41,785 nucleotides of DNA, taken from positions 1 to 41,785 of the IMG/VR virus record IMGVR_UViG_3300046714_000179; one strand, given 5' to 3'. Made by a program: the position numbers and the translations under genes. Within the stretch, counting starts at the first letter, position 1; every line of letters begins with the position of its first letter. This document shows positions 16,302 to 22,555 of this stretch, piece by piece. The notes under the pieces are model-generated. The model was not told where the DNA came from, made no database searches, and saw only the letters and a list, made by a program, of their open reading frames with translations. Origin of the DNA: a virus.

Positions 16302-16610
16302 TTACGAGTACCCCGTTGTCAGCAGTGGGGTTTTTGGCGGTTCTGACTCAGAATTTGGATCGAACAGATCATTTGCCGCCAGTCCTGGCCTTAGCTCCAT
16401 ACTCCCGCCCAGATAAGCCTCCGTCGTCTTCACACTCGCATGGCCCAATAGAAACTGCACCTGCTCTATCGATGCCCCGGCCGCGCGAGACAGCTTGGCA
16501 CAGGTCCGCCTTAGATCGTGCGGGGCAACTAGCCCAAGATCAGCCCTCTTAGCGGCCGATTGGACGATGTTGAATGCGGACTGTGGGGTGAGAGAGAACA
16601 CTCTGCTCAT
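16302..16610 (-). CDS. int: tyrosine integrase, C-terminal catalytic half
   Basis: 102 residues that align only with the last part of a tyrosine recombinase. HDLRRT gives His 31 and Arg 34, LGHAS gives His 57, and TTEAYLG gives the nucleophile Tyr 66. The Arg I and Lys residues are absent; they are in the separate gene two positions upstream. ATG at 16610 overlaps the stop of the intervening membrane-protein gene (ATGA). The C-terminal tail carries the palindrome TTCTGASTCAGAAT at 16341-16354. Activity would require association with the N-terminal half. Confidence 0.85.
   Translation of the reverse strand: MSRVFSLTPQSAFNIVQSAAKRADLGLVAPHDLRRTCAKLSRAAGASIEQVQFLLGHASVKTTEAYLGGSMELRPGLAANDLFDPNSESEPPKTPLLTTGYS
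16341..16354. repeat. palindrome TTCTGASTCAGAAT, copy 3
   Basis: TTCTGACTCAGAAT in the C-terminal tail of the second integrase half, encoding SESE, 15 bases from the inverted CTGACAAC copy. Confidence 0.9.
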
Positions 16611-16897
16611 TTGCACCACACTCTGAACTCGTGCTGCGTCTTGTTCGGTAGTTGGTCTGATCCCAGCACCGCATTCCCATCAGGATAATAGAGCCAGCAT
16701 GTGAAACTCATCGCGCCCATATGGACTAGCTGCACCTGCTCTAGACTCGTAGGGGTCAATAGCTCGCGCGAGCCAGCGACCGCGTGATCTGCGTATGGCC
16801 CAGGCGGTAGTTCTGATGATCGTTCTGCAAGCCACACAATCGCCACCACCCCGGCAATTATTGCCCCGGTTGCGAGTCCGCGCGTTACGTTGCTCAT
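16607..16897 (-). CDS. membrane-anchored protein between the integrase halves
   Basis: 96 residues. The N-terminus MSNVTRG is followed by one hydrophobic span (ATGAIIAGVVAIVWLAE, 9-25), then about 70 residues that would face the periplasm, with Cys 67 and Cys 95 able to form a disulfide. Its ATG overlaps the stop of the N-terminal integrase gene and its stop overlaps the ATG of the C-terminal half, both as ATGA within the same heptamer ATGAGCA. I do not recognise the family. A superinfection-exclusion or envelope role is possible but unproven. Why it separates an integrase is a main question of this window. Confidence 0.7.
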   Translation of the reverse strand: MSNVTRGLATGAIIAGVVAIVWLAERSSELPPGPYADHAVAGSRELLTPTSLEQVQLVHMGAMSFTCWLYYPDGNAVLGSDQLPNKTQHEFRVWCK

Positions 16898-17523
16898 GTT
16901 CCGCATTCCATTCTCCATTCCTCCACATATCCTCTGACCCACTCAGGCATCGGAATAGTCCTCCGCCGCTCGCCCTTGCCCACCAGCTCCACAACGACCC
17001 TTCCCCCTCTCTCGACTATGTCTGTCCATTCGAGCGCACAAACCTCCGCCCGCCGCAATCCACATCCGACCATCAAGGCAACCAGCGCCGCGTTGCGTAT
17101 GCCGTTGTCCCCCTCAGCCGCCGCGCGTAATAGCGCCCTCACTTCCGCCAGGTCGAGCCAGCGCCCTGTCTTTCGCCCTCGCACTGGCTGGCCCTTGATG
17201 CGCTCAATAGCCCAGACATCCCGATCCGCGATCAGCCCCCTATCTCCTGCTTCTCGCGCGAGCAACCGTATGGCCGCTAGAGCGATGTTTCGCGTGACTG
17301 CTCCCGCGCCCTGTTGACGGAGCCATACGAGCCACCCCTGGACGCCCTCGCGCGTGAGCGGACGCCCACTCTTGAGGAATCGGGCTACCTCGCGGCCATA
17401 ATTGCGTCTACTCGATGGGCTATTAAGACTCAGGACTGCCATTCCTGCCAATTGCACGAGGCTGGGCGCGTCCAAAGGCTCTAACCGTCCCTCAGGCGAC
17501 CCTAGGACTGCGAGGGCGCTCAA
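16894..17523 (-). CDS. int: tyrosine integrase, N-terminal half (core-binding domain, Arg I, Lys)
   Basis: 209 residues. Residues 20-110 are the SAM-like core-binding domain (SRRNYGREVARFLKSG). The first part of the catalytic domain follows: GCGLRRAEVCALEW (Arg I near 157) and VELVGKGERRRTIPMP (Lys 183 in the beta-hairpin). The protein stops after WVRGYVEEWRMECGT, exactly where other integrases continue through a loop to the HxLR segment. TTG at 17523 overlaps the previous stop (TTGA) with GAGG five bases ahead. Codon pattern and coupling give no sign of decay. Confidence 0.82.
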   Translation of the reverse strand: MSALAVLGSPEGRLEPLDAPSLVQLAGMAVLSLNSPSSRRNYGREVARFLKSGRPLTREGVQGWLVWLRQQGAGAVTRNIALAAIRLLAREAGDRGLIADRDVWAIERIKGQPVRGRKTGRWLDLAEVRALLRAAAEGDNGIRNAALVALMVGCGLRRAEVCALEWTDIVERGGRVVVELVGKGERRRTIPMPEWVRGYVEEWRMECGT

Positions 17524-17702
17524 GCTGCCCTCGGTTCAAACTCAATTAGCCCGCGAGCTTCCGCGCAAGGCCCGCAGTAGTACCAGAATCCGCCGCCCAC
17601 ATAGTGGCAGACAAAGGCACGCGAGCTGCATTCCATACAACGAACGCGCTCCCGATCCTGCTCTGCGACGAAATGGCCCTCGGCCTTCAATTGCGGAGTC
17701 AT
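17520..17702 (-). CDS. small zinc-ribbon protein
   Basis: 60 residues with CMEC and CGPC pairs (residues 22-45, around VCHYVGGGFWYY), the pattern of a treble-clef or ribbon zinc site, and a short acidic tail. ATG overlaps the stop of the Ala/Trp-repeat gene (ATGA), and its own stop overlaps the integrase start (TTGA). It may be a DNA-binding cofactor or directionality factor of the integrase, judged by position only. Confidence 0.7.
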   Translation of the reverse strand: MTPQLKAEGHFVAEQDRERVRCMECSSRAFVCHYVGGGFWYYCGPCAEARGLIEFEPRAA

Positions 17703-18523
17703 AGAGAAACAGGCACCTCTGCCTCCTCCAATAGTTCGATCAATTTGTCGGCCATGCGAGTGTAGGATGCCGCCCTATTCGCCGCCCCCGCCGCCTCCGC
17801 CGCCGCCCACGCCGCCTCCGCCGCCTCCGCCGCCGCCCACGCCGCCTCCGCCGCCGCCCACGCCGCCTCCGCCCACGCCGCCTCCGCCGCCGCCCACGCC
17901 GCCTCCGCCGCCCTCGCCGCCGCCCACGCCTCCGCCGCCGCCCACGCCGCCCTCGCCGCCCACGCCGCCCACGCCGCCGCCCTCGCCGCCGCCCTCGCCG
18001 CCCACGCCGCCCTCGCCGCCGCCCTCGACTCCGCCGACGCCCTCGCCTCCGCCGACGCCCTCGCCGCGCGTTCCCACTCTTCCCTAGTCACCACTCCGCC
18101 GTCGATCAAACGCTGATACAGGCCAGCGACCGCGCGAACACTCTTCTCAACACTCGCCCTCCCGTCAGCGAATCTCACCACGCCGTCTTTCTCATCCACT
18201 AGCAGCCAGACCATGAACCTGGCAGTTACTAGACCGAGATCCGCCCCTGGCTTGATTGCTTTCAAGAATCGGGCGGGCCAATCCATCGCTAGACCGTTCG
18301 GCAGATTCTCGAATATGCCATCCTCCAGATAGGCGATAGCAGCCGGTATCCCCAGCTCGCGCTCATAGCTCAGATGGTCCGATCCATGTATGGTGCATCC
18401 GATTCCACAACCACGGCCATTCTCCCAATAGACCCCCTTTACGATCTCGTCATTTTTCTGGTGCATCCGCACACGGCGAACATACTTGCTTTTGATTCGC
18501 CTGTCCCCATGAAACGCAATCAT
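17699..18523 (-). CDS. conserved phage/prophage protein with Ala-Trp-Glu repeats
   Basis: 274 residues from ATG at 18523 (ATGA overlap with the HNH gene). The N-terminal domain (1-150) begins MIAFHGDRRIKSKYVRRV and has GCGIGCTIHGSDHLSYEREL and AIAYLEDGIFENLPNG, a layout I know from uncharacterised prophage proteins. Residues 155-250 are an irregular repeat of AAWAAAEA/AARAAW units, predicted helical, and the end is MADKLIELLEEAEVP. Function unknown. The helix may be a coiled or packing spacer. The repeat is also the most biased DNA in the window. Confidence 0.7.
   Translation of the reverse strand: MIAFHGDRRIKSKYVRRVRMHQKNDEIVKGVYWENGRGCGIGCTIHGSDHLSYERELGIPAAIAYLEDGIFENLPNGLAMDWPARFLKAIKPGADLGLVTARFMVWLLVDEKDGVVRFADGRASVEKSVRAVAGLYQRLIDGGVVTREEWERAARASAEARASAESRAAARAAWAARAAARAAAWAAWAARAAWAAAEAWAAARAAEAAWAAAEAAWAEAAWAAAEAAWAAAEAAEAAWAAAEAAGAANRAASYTRMADKLIELLEEAEVPVSL
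17770..18070 (-). repeat. triplet-biased tandem repeat tract inside a coding region
   Basis: About 300 bases built from GCC, TCC and CAC triplets on the plus strand, so the coding (minus) strand is a run of GG doublets separated by one or two bases. It encodes the Ala/Trp/Glu helix. Such tracts expand and contract by slippage, and the G-rich strand could form G-quadruplexes. The plus-strand and other-frame open frames over it are shadows. Confidence 0.85.
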
Positions 18524-19011
18524 TTTTTCCACAATTCTCCTCGGCACACTCTAGCTACCAGCGTTCTGCTGATGCTGTGTTGTTGCGCCAAGAACGAGTA
18601 CGCGAGTCCCATGCTGTGACCTTCCCGTATCTCGTCTGCAATGGCTTGGTTAATCTTCGCAGCTGGATTTTCCGTGCCTGCGTATGTTCTACGATTGAGT
18701 GCATTGCCCCGATCTCCAACTAAGTTCAAGTTGTCTATGCGGTTATCGTGCTTTACACGATTCTTGTGATCCGGCATCAGTCCAGGTTCTATCGGCCCAT
18801 TCACATAAACCCAAATCAACTGATGCAACTTAATTTGCGCGCGTTCGCCTTTGTAGTGGAGCGAGCACACCACATACCCCTTGTTATTCTTTATGCCTAG
18901 TGGTTTGTGCGGTTCGCGCCGGAGCGAGTAGGCTAAACCATTCTCGGCATCCACGCGGACCAGCTTGTCCGTGATTACGCCCATAAGTACACGCTGAGTT
19001 ACCGTTGACAT
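18520..19011 (-). CDS. HNH homing-type endonuclease (HNH_3 with C-terminal HTH)
   Basis: 163 residues. Residues 40-110 are an HNH_3 domain: GYVVCSLHYKG, KLHQLIWVYVNG, MPDHKNRVKHDNRIDNL and LNLVGDRGNALNR, with the His/Asp-His-Asn residues of the family. The C-terminal 45 residues (AADE-like KINQAIADEIREGHSMG, then SISRTLVARVCRGELW) form a helix-turn-helix typical of intron or free-standing homing nucleases. The start is preceded by TGGTACACT and six bases, with no ribosome site. It heads the operon that ends with the integrase halves. Confidence 0.85.
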   Translation of the reverse strand: MSTVTQRVLMGVITDKLVRVDAENGLAYSLRREPHKPLGIKNNKGYVVCSLHYKGERAQIKLHQLIWVYVNGPIEPGLMPDHKNRVKHDNRIDNLNLVGDRGNALNRRTYAGTENPAAKINQAIADEIREGHSMGLAYSFLAQQHSISRTLVARVCRGELWKK

Positions 19012-19017
19012 ACATAG

Positions 19018-19026
19018 AGTGTACCA
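19018..19026 (-). promoter_or_regulatory. extended -10 promoter, leaderless, of the HNH gene
   Basis: TGG-TACACT (19026-19018) with six bases (CTATGT) before the ATG at 19011. TGn before the hexamer makes an extended -10. A degenerate relative of the 11-mer operator, core ACCTAGA, lies just upstream (19037-19027). Confidence 0.55.
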
Positions 19027-19029
19027 TCT

Positions 19030-19194
19030 CTAGGTTGTACCGTCGTTAGGGTGCACAATACAGCGGCCATCCTCCCCTGCATATTCACAACACGCCCTCG
19101 GGCCGCGCGAGACAACATCCTCGCCTGAGATCAATAGTTCGTCCGCTAGTTTGTCGGCTAGATTGTCCAATTGTTCGCTCGATAGTCCGGGCAT
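19030..19194 (-). CDS. 54-residue small protein
   Basis: ATG at 19194 follows the previous stop directly (TAAATG), with GGAGG eight bases ahead. The product is MPGLSSEQLDNLADKLADEL followed by an RACCEYAG, GRCIVHPND segment with three Cys and one His, a possible small metal site. The stop lies inside the promoter of the HNH gene. No family recognised. Confidence 0.6.
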   Translation of the reverse strand: MPGLSSEQLDNLADKLADELLISGEDVVSRGPRACCEYAGEDGRCIVHPNDGTT

Positions 19195-19467
19195 TTATCC
19201 GCCCTCCCGAGATGTCGAATTGAATCGCGTTTTCGCGTCCCGCGCTGCGTCCCATATTCTTTCGGCTCGCGCGTTGTACCTTTGGGCGGCCGTCATGGTG
19301 CGATAGCCGGGATACTTGGGCACGTCGGCATAAGGCCCGTGTACCCTGCCAGAATCGTTTGGACAGTGTGTGTTATTCCCACGGTCGTGCCATTCTCCCT
19401 TGCGATACGGGCTAAAGCCTTCGATGTCTTGGCCACAATGGCGGCATGTTGTTTGTCTGGACTGCAT
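19195..19467 (-). CDS. small zinc-binding phage protein
   Basis: 90 residues. The N-terminus has CRHCGQDIEGFSPYRKGEWH and GNNTHCPND: two Cys pairs/His forming a probable zinc ribbon, a pattern seen in many uncharacterised phage and actinobacterial proteins. The C-terminal half is helical and basic. GGGAGA lies eight bases before the ATG. Function unknown. Confidence 0.7.
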   Translation of the reverse strand: MQSRQTTCRHCGQDIEGFSPYRKGEWHDRGNNTHCPNDSGRVHGPYADVPKYPGYRTMTAAQRYNARAERIWDAARDAKTRFNSTSREGG

Positions 19468-19593
19468 TTAGGTTCTCCCTTTCATTCGTTTGACCGCTTC
19501 GCCTGCCTCTCGCACAATCAATCGCACGATATAGAGAGCGGTTGCGCCGCAGACTATATAGGCGATGGGTTCAGAGGGCCATAGATCGCTCAT
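19468..19593 (-). CDS. 41-residue single-span membrane protein
   Basis: ATG at 19593 overlaps the stop of the preceding 55-residue gene (ATGA), and TAA abuts the next gene's ATG. Product: MSDLWPSEP, a hydrophobic helix IAYIVCGATALYIVRLIV, and a basic tail ending KRMKGRT, which predicts an N-out, C-in single-pass protein. Function unknown. Confidence 0.6.
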   Translation of the reverse strand: MSDLWPSEPIAYIVCGATALYIVRLIVREAGEAVKRMKGRT

Positions 19594-19757
19594 CGGTTCC
19601 ACCCTTCCGACAAAACACCCAATGGAATTTGCATACTAACAACATCCCCATATAGGAAATAAAAGGTCTCTGTAGCTACATCAAGCAAGCCGCTTGTGCC
19701 GTGATACTTGTGCAAAGGCTGCAAAGTTGACGGCTGATTTATCCACACTCGTTTCAT
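19590..19757 (-). CDS. 55-residue hypothetical protein
   Basis: ATG at 19757, GGGGGA upstream, stop overlapping the next ATG. Product begins MKRVWINQPSTLQPLHKYHG and continues with beta-type residues (ETFYFLYGDVVSMQI). It resembles small phage proteins with a strand-rich fold, but no family is assigned. Confidence 0.6.
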   Translation of the reverse strand: MKRVWINQPSTLQPLHKYHGTSGLLDVATETFYFLYGDVVSMQIPLGVLSEGWNR

Positions 19758-19759
19758 TG

Positions 19760-19999
19760 CTACTTATCCCCCTGAATCGCCCGTAATACCCTGATCGCCG
19801 TCTCAATCGGCAGACTCCGCAGTTCGATTTGCACGGAATCCTCGCCCGTGAGTCTTACTGATCCATAGCCCTTGTCATAGTCCCAACCATTCGGGCCTTT
19901 GGTCCCTATTCGCGCCGCTTCCACTTGAGCCTTATAGCTGGACTCTGCACGTACTTCAGTTTGCTTGCCGTTATAGAATGCGATGTATCCGTTTGCCAT
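19760..19999 (-). CDS. small conserved phage protein
   Basis: 79 residues, AGGAG about eight bases before the ATG. MANGYIAFYNGKQTEVRAES, then SYKAQVEAARIG and a C-terminal helix ETAIRVLRAIQ. This strand-helix pattern with the FYNGK turn is frequent in short phage proteins of unknown function. First gene of a run of small coupled genes. Confidence 0.7.
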   Translation of the reverse strand: MANGYIAFYNGKQTEVRAESSYKAQVEAARIGTKGPNGWDYDKGYGSVRLTGEDSVQIELRSLPIETAIRVLRAIQGDK

Positions 20000-20086
20000 A
20001 TATTACGCTCCTAAAGTTGAGTGTTGTGGCCTAGAAGGTGTCACGCGCTTGGCGTTTCCTTCACATGGCTATCGGCCACTGACTTA

Positions 20087-20114
20087 TGCTAATACTTCTT
20101 TATTACTATTAGCA
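20087..20114. repeat. 8-base inverted repeat (hairpin or operator)
   Basis: TGCTAATA (20087-20094), 12 bases, TATTAGCA (20107-20114), exact arms, in the gap between the GIY-YIG gene and the 79-residue gene. There is no T-run after either arm, so a simple terminator is unlikely. A protein binding site is the alternative. Confidence 0.5.
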
Positions 20115-20130
20115 AGGACAATCTGCATTC

Positions 20131-20472
20131 TTAATCTATTTTAATGTAATCCGATATCTGGCGGATCTCTTCGTCGGTGATTGTGGTCTTACAGCGGTTA
20201 AGCCACATCCCACCTACTATCAGCTTGTTAGCTGTAGGCCGATACTTGCGTATCAGTTCGTTCTCGAACTCGTATCGTTCCGATTCGTCCTCTATTCTCA
20301 AATACTTAACCAGTATTCTGTCTCTGTCAATGCCGTTCAGTAGTTTAGCGCTGTGAGTTCTAATTCGGTCATCCAAGCTGGAAGTCTGGCCGATGTAGAT
20401 GAGTTCCCTGTCCACGTAAAGGCAATAGACGCAACTAATTGGACGAGGTTTGTAAGTTGTCCATTTTGCCAT
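20131..20472 (-). CDS. GIY-YIG nuclease
   Basis: 113 residues. VYCLYVDRELIYIGQTSSLDDR near residues 15-36 gives the GIY-YIG strands (here CLY/YIG) and the catalytic Arg, followed by an EFENELIRKYRP helix with the catalytic Glu. It is a single-domain homing or repair-type nuclease. The start lies 38 bases inside the preceding zinc-ribbon gene. Confidence 0.85.
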   Translation of the reverse strand: MAKWTTYKPRPISCVYCLYVDRELIYIGQTSSLDDRIRTHSAKLLNGIDRDRILVKYLRIEDESERYEFENELIRKYRPTANKLIVGGMWLNRCKTTITDEEIRQISDYIKID

Positions 20473-20602
20473 TGTGGTGTTTCCTCAGTAATCTATCCCA
20501 GTTCCTACGCTTGCATTCCGGGCAGCATTTTGGCCTGTGTGGTAGTCGCTTAGTCCAACTGTAGCCACAGTGGACACACTTGCAAATATTGGCTTTGGTC
20601 AT
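20435..20602 (-). CDS. 55-residue zinc-ribbon protein
   Basis: MTKANICKCVHCGYSWTKRL and KCCPECKRRNW: five or six Cys in C-x-C-x2-C and C-C-x2-C groups form a zinc ribbon, followed by a basic helix. No ribosome site is seen; TAGTAT lies six bases before the ATG (20614-20609), so it may be leaderless. Such ribbons often precede or are part of nuclease operons. Confidence 0.65.
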   Translation of the reverse strand: MTKANICKCVHCGYSWTKRLPHRPKCCPECKRRNWDRLLRKHHNGKMDNLQTSSN

Positions 20603-20781
20603 GTCTACATACTACTACGATTATTAGGATAGGAGCAATAGCGCCACGAGGATCAGATGATATCTGGATGGCGTTAGCCATCCTAAGTCTCATCGATCCG
20701 AGCATATACAGGCATAAACAGTGCTCGACTGTCACCCCTATTGTGGACAAATAACCACACTGTGTCTTATATGTTGTGTCT
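20603..20781. other. divergent gap with perfect hairpin
   Basis: 179 bases between leftward and rightward zinc-ribbon genes. GGATGGC-GTTA-GCCATCC (20666-20683) is a perfect 7-base stem with a 4-base loop, without a T-run. No clear gene is seen. Divergent promoters are expected here but no strong pair stands out. Confidence 0.45.
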
Positions 20782-20976
20782 ATGGGGACACAGCGTTCTG
20801 AGCCGGATAGTGACTGGAGATGCCCACACTGTAAGGCATGGCATAGGGCTAGGACGACCAGCTGCAAGGCCTGCGGACGCCCACGCCCCATCTCATATTG
20901 GACGCGCAAGCGACTGCGCGAGTACACGGCCGAGTGTCGCGCGTCGAATGCGCTGCGTCGCTATGACTTGCGCTAA
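20782..20976 (+). CDS. small zinc-ribbon protein
   Basis: 64 residues from ATG at 20782. WRCPHCKAWHR and CKACGRPRP form a four-Cys zinc ribbon, followed by a basic C-terminal helix (WTRKRLREYTAECRASNALR). A longer overlapping frame is a shadow. No ribosome site is evident. Likely nucleic-acid binding; function unknown. Confidence 0.6.
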   Translation: MGTQRSEPDSDWRCPHCKAWHRARTTSCKACGRPRPISYWTRKRLREYTAECRASNALRRYDLR

Positions 20977-21111
20977 TTCCCCCTAGCAATAGATAGGGCC
21001 ATTTTGCCCCATATTATTGGGCCAATTCATTGTTTGAAGGGCCTCCCCGCCATCGCCTATTGCGGCGTCTGACCGTTCGCGCCGGAATCCAGTTTTTGAA
21101 AACAATTATTG

Positions 21112-21139
21112 TTGAATAATTTTTATTGAATGCTATACT
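21112..21139 (+). promoter_or_regulatory. leaderless promoter of the 92-residue gene
   Basis: TTGAAT (21112-21117), 16 bases, TGC-TATACT (21131-21139; extended -10), then six bases GGTCTC and ATG at 21146. The surrounding AT-rich DNA contrasts with the genes. No Shine-Dalgarno is present. Confidence 0.7.
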
Positions 21140-21145
21140 GGTCTC

Positions 21146-21424
21146 ATGAAACGTGGGCCGAAAGTCGTTTATTGCTACGTGTGCCAAAGGATGGGGCCGT
21201 GCAGCCGCGCGTCTAAATGTAATCGCCTCGATAAGAAGTCCAGGGCTGCGGCTTACCAAGTCGGATACTCAAAGAAGAATAGAGATCGGGCGCGTAAGTA
21301 TGCGGCAGATTATTACCGCAAGCGCCATCCAGAGGCACGCACGGCGGCTCAGTATTTGGCGGATCAGAAGTCTAGTAAGGCGGCGCGAGTTGGCCGTAAA
21401 CGATCTGACCTGGAGGCAGATTGA
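21146..21424 (+). CDS. basic Cys-containing protein, possible N-terminal part of the HNH gene
   Basis: 92 residues, strongly basic. An N-terminal CYVCQRMGPCSRASKC cluster is followed by tandem basic segments (KKNRDRARKYAADYYRKRHP) of the kind found ahead of HNH domains in phage nucleases. The stop TGA at 21424 is followed, in the +1 frame, by the HNH frame. Either these are two genes or one gene carries a frameshift. It starts from a leaderless-type promoter. Confidence 0.6.
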   Translation: MKRGPKVVYCYVCQRMGPCSRASKCNRLDKKSRAAAYQVGYSKKNRDRARKYAADYYRKRHPEARTAAQYLADQKSSKAARVGRKRSDLEAD

Positions 21425-21440
21425 CGATCTCCGCAGAGTT

Positions 21441-22049
21441 TTGTTTAAAAGTTTATTGACCTTGTGGGTGGCCGCCGAGAGGGCAGAAATCTGTGATGAG
21501 CGTGCGAAACGACGCACGATTGGTAAGGAGTACGCGGATCGCTGTATGCAGATACACCGCGCCAAGTTGGCCCGCAATGCTGCCCGCGCTGCTGGTGTCA
21601 TGAGTACCGCCGATGCAGAGCGCGTATTGGAACGGTTCAACGGTCCTGGAGGCGCTGCCAGATACAATGACCCAGTAGTAGCGAGGGAGATGCGGCGTTT
21701 GTACAGCAAAGCCTATGCAGTGGTGTGGACGCGTAGCCCCAAGGGTAGGGCCGCACAGCGCGTTCGGGATAGCCTGCGGCGAGTCAATCCACGGAGCGCC
21801 AGACCCGGCGATACAAGCGGTTTTTACCTGGATATGCTTCTGTCCGATGTATCGGCCTGTTTCTATTGTGCCAAGGAACTCCGGCCGGACGAACGATTTG
21901 GCGATCATTTTGTCCCGCTGGCCAAGGGCGGGACGCATTCTGGCGACAACTTGGTCATCGCCTGCGGACCGTGCAACCAGGACAAGCGGGACCGGATGCC
22001 GGACGAGTTCATCGCCTCTCGCTACATTCTGACTCAGAATCTCGAATAA
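21441..22049 (+). CDS. HNH endonuclease, start uncertain
   Basis: About 200 residues. The C-terminal 80 show an HNH nuclease: CFYCAKEL, DHFVPLAKGGTHSGDNLVIA, CGPCNQDKRDRMP, with two CxxC pairs and the His/Asn metal residues. The N-terminal half is basic and helical. No start codon after 21424 has a convincing ribosome site; TTG at 21441 is given as a placeholder. Reading might instead continue from the upstream frame. The final codons contain the palindrome TTCTGASTCAGAAT (22027-22040), reading LTQN. Confidence 0.75.
   Translation: MFKSLLTLWVAAERAEICDERAKRRTIGKEYADRCMQIHRAKLARNAARAAGVMSTADAERVLERFNGPGGAARYNDPVVAREMRRLYSKAYAVVWTRSPKGRAAQRVRDSLRRVNPRSARPGDTSGFYLDMLLSDVSACFYCAKELRPDERFGDHFVPLAKGGTHSGDNLVIACGPCNQDKRDRMPDEFIASRYILTQNLE
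22027..22040. repeat. palindrome TTCTGASTCAGAAT, copy 4
   Basis: TTCTGACTCAGAAT at the end of the HNH gene, encoding LTQN, a different frame from the other copies. Confidence 0.9.
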
Positions 22050-22054
22050 TTCCC

Positions 22055-22095
22055 TTGACCGCGCGATGTTGCCTGGTGTAGACTTTCTAGGTGAA
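22055..22095 (+). promoter_or_regulatory. sigma70-like promoter with operator-like 11-mer (P4)
   Basis: TTGACC (22055-22060), 18 bases, TAGACT (22079-22084), followed at once by TTCTAGGTGAA (22085-22095), an exact copy of the repeated 11-mer. Its last bases merge into the AAGGAG ribosome site of the next gene. It would drive the accessory operon 22106-25684. Confidence 0.7.
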
Positions 22096-22105
22096 GGAGC
22101 GCACT

Positions 22106-22204
22106 ATGACCCTTGCAATCATTGGCGCGATTAGCATTCTAGTTGTCTTGGCATTCGCTCGATTGATCGGTGGTTCGGCCGGGACGGAGCGGTGGCCCGA
22201 ATGA
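22106..22204 (+). CDS. 32-residue membrane peptide
   Basis: ATG at 22106, AAGGAG seven bases ahead, stop overlapping the next ATG (ATGA). The product MTLAIIGAISILVVLAFARL plus a short polar tail is a single membrane span. It is the first gene after promoter P4. Function unknown. Confidence 0.6.
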   Translation: MTLAIIGAISILVVLAFARLIGGSAGTERWPE

Positions 22205-22509
22205 CCGACCGGCAGATTGACCGGCAGAACGATCTACAGACCGAAGGCCCTGTATTTCGGGTAGGCGAGCCAGATGAAGAACAAGATCGCGCCCTGTATC
22301 GTGGTGTTGTATTTATGGGTTATGTTCGCTTGATTGGTGGCCATGGTCTTGATGAGCTAATCGCCCTTCTGAACGCCCCGCGAGTTGTGCGGGCGCCTCT
22401 CGATAAACTAGTAGAACTGGTTCTGGAATTACAGCATCACGTCATCACCAGGGATCAGTTTGCGGCCAAGCTCCGTGAGATCGTGCCGGGACTGGAGGTT
22501 GAGGGATAG
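22201..22509 (+). CDS. hypothetical protein
   Basis: 102 residues from ATG at 22201 (ATGA overlap). The first 30 residues are polar (MTDRQIDRQNDLQTEG), the rest helical with LDELIALLNAPRVV and KLVELVLELQHHV. No family recognised. Confidence 0.6.
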   Translation: MTDRQIDRQNDLQTEGPVFRVGEPDEEQDRALYRGVVFMGYVRLIGGHGLDELIALLNAPRVVRAPLDKLVELVLELQHHVITRDQFAAKLREIVPGLEVEG

Positions 22510-22555
22510 ATGAAGCGGAGGAACCCATGCGACTCCTAGACGTGGAGGTTTTGAA

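Noticed and set aside
16607-16897. Intron or intein interrupting the integrase
   Set aside because: Both borders are stop/start overlaps with independent ATGs, the insert has its own complete frame, and no intein or ribozyme motif was seen. A split operon explains the data better.
17767-18087. Plus-strand proline-rich open frame and a glycine-rich frame on the other strand over the repeat tract
   Set aside because: They arise from the triplet bias of the real minus-strand gene, which has conserved flanking domains and exact start and stop overlaps.
20666-20683. Rho-independent terminator at GGATGGC-GTTA-GCCATCC
   Set aside because: The hairpin is perfect but neither side has a T-run, so terminator function is not supported.
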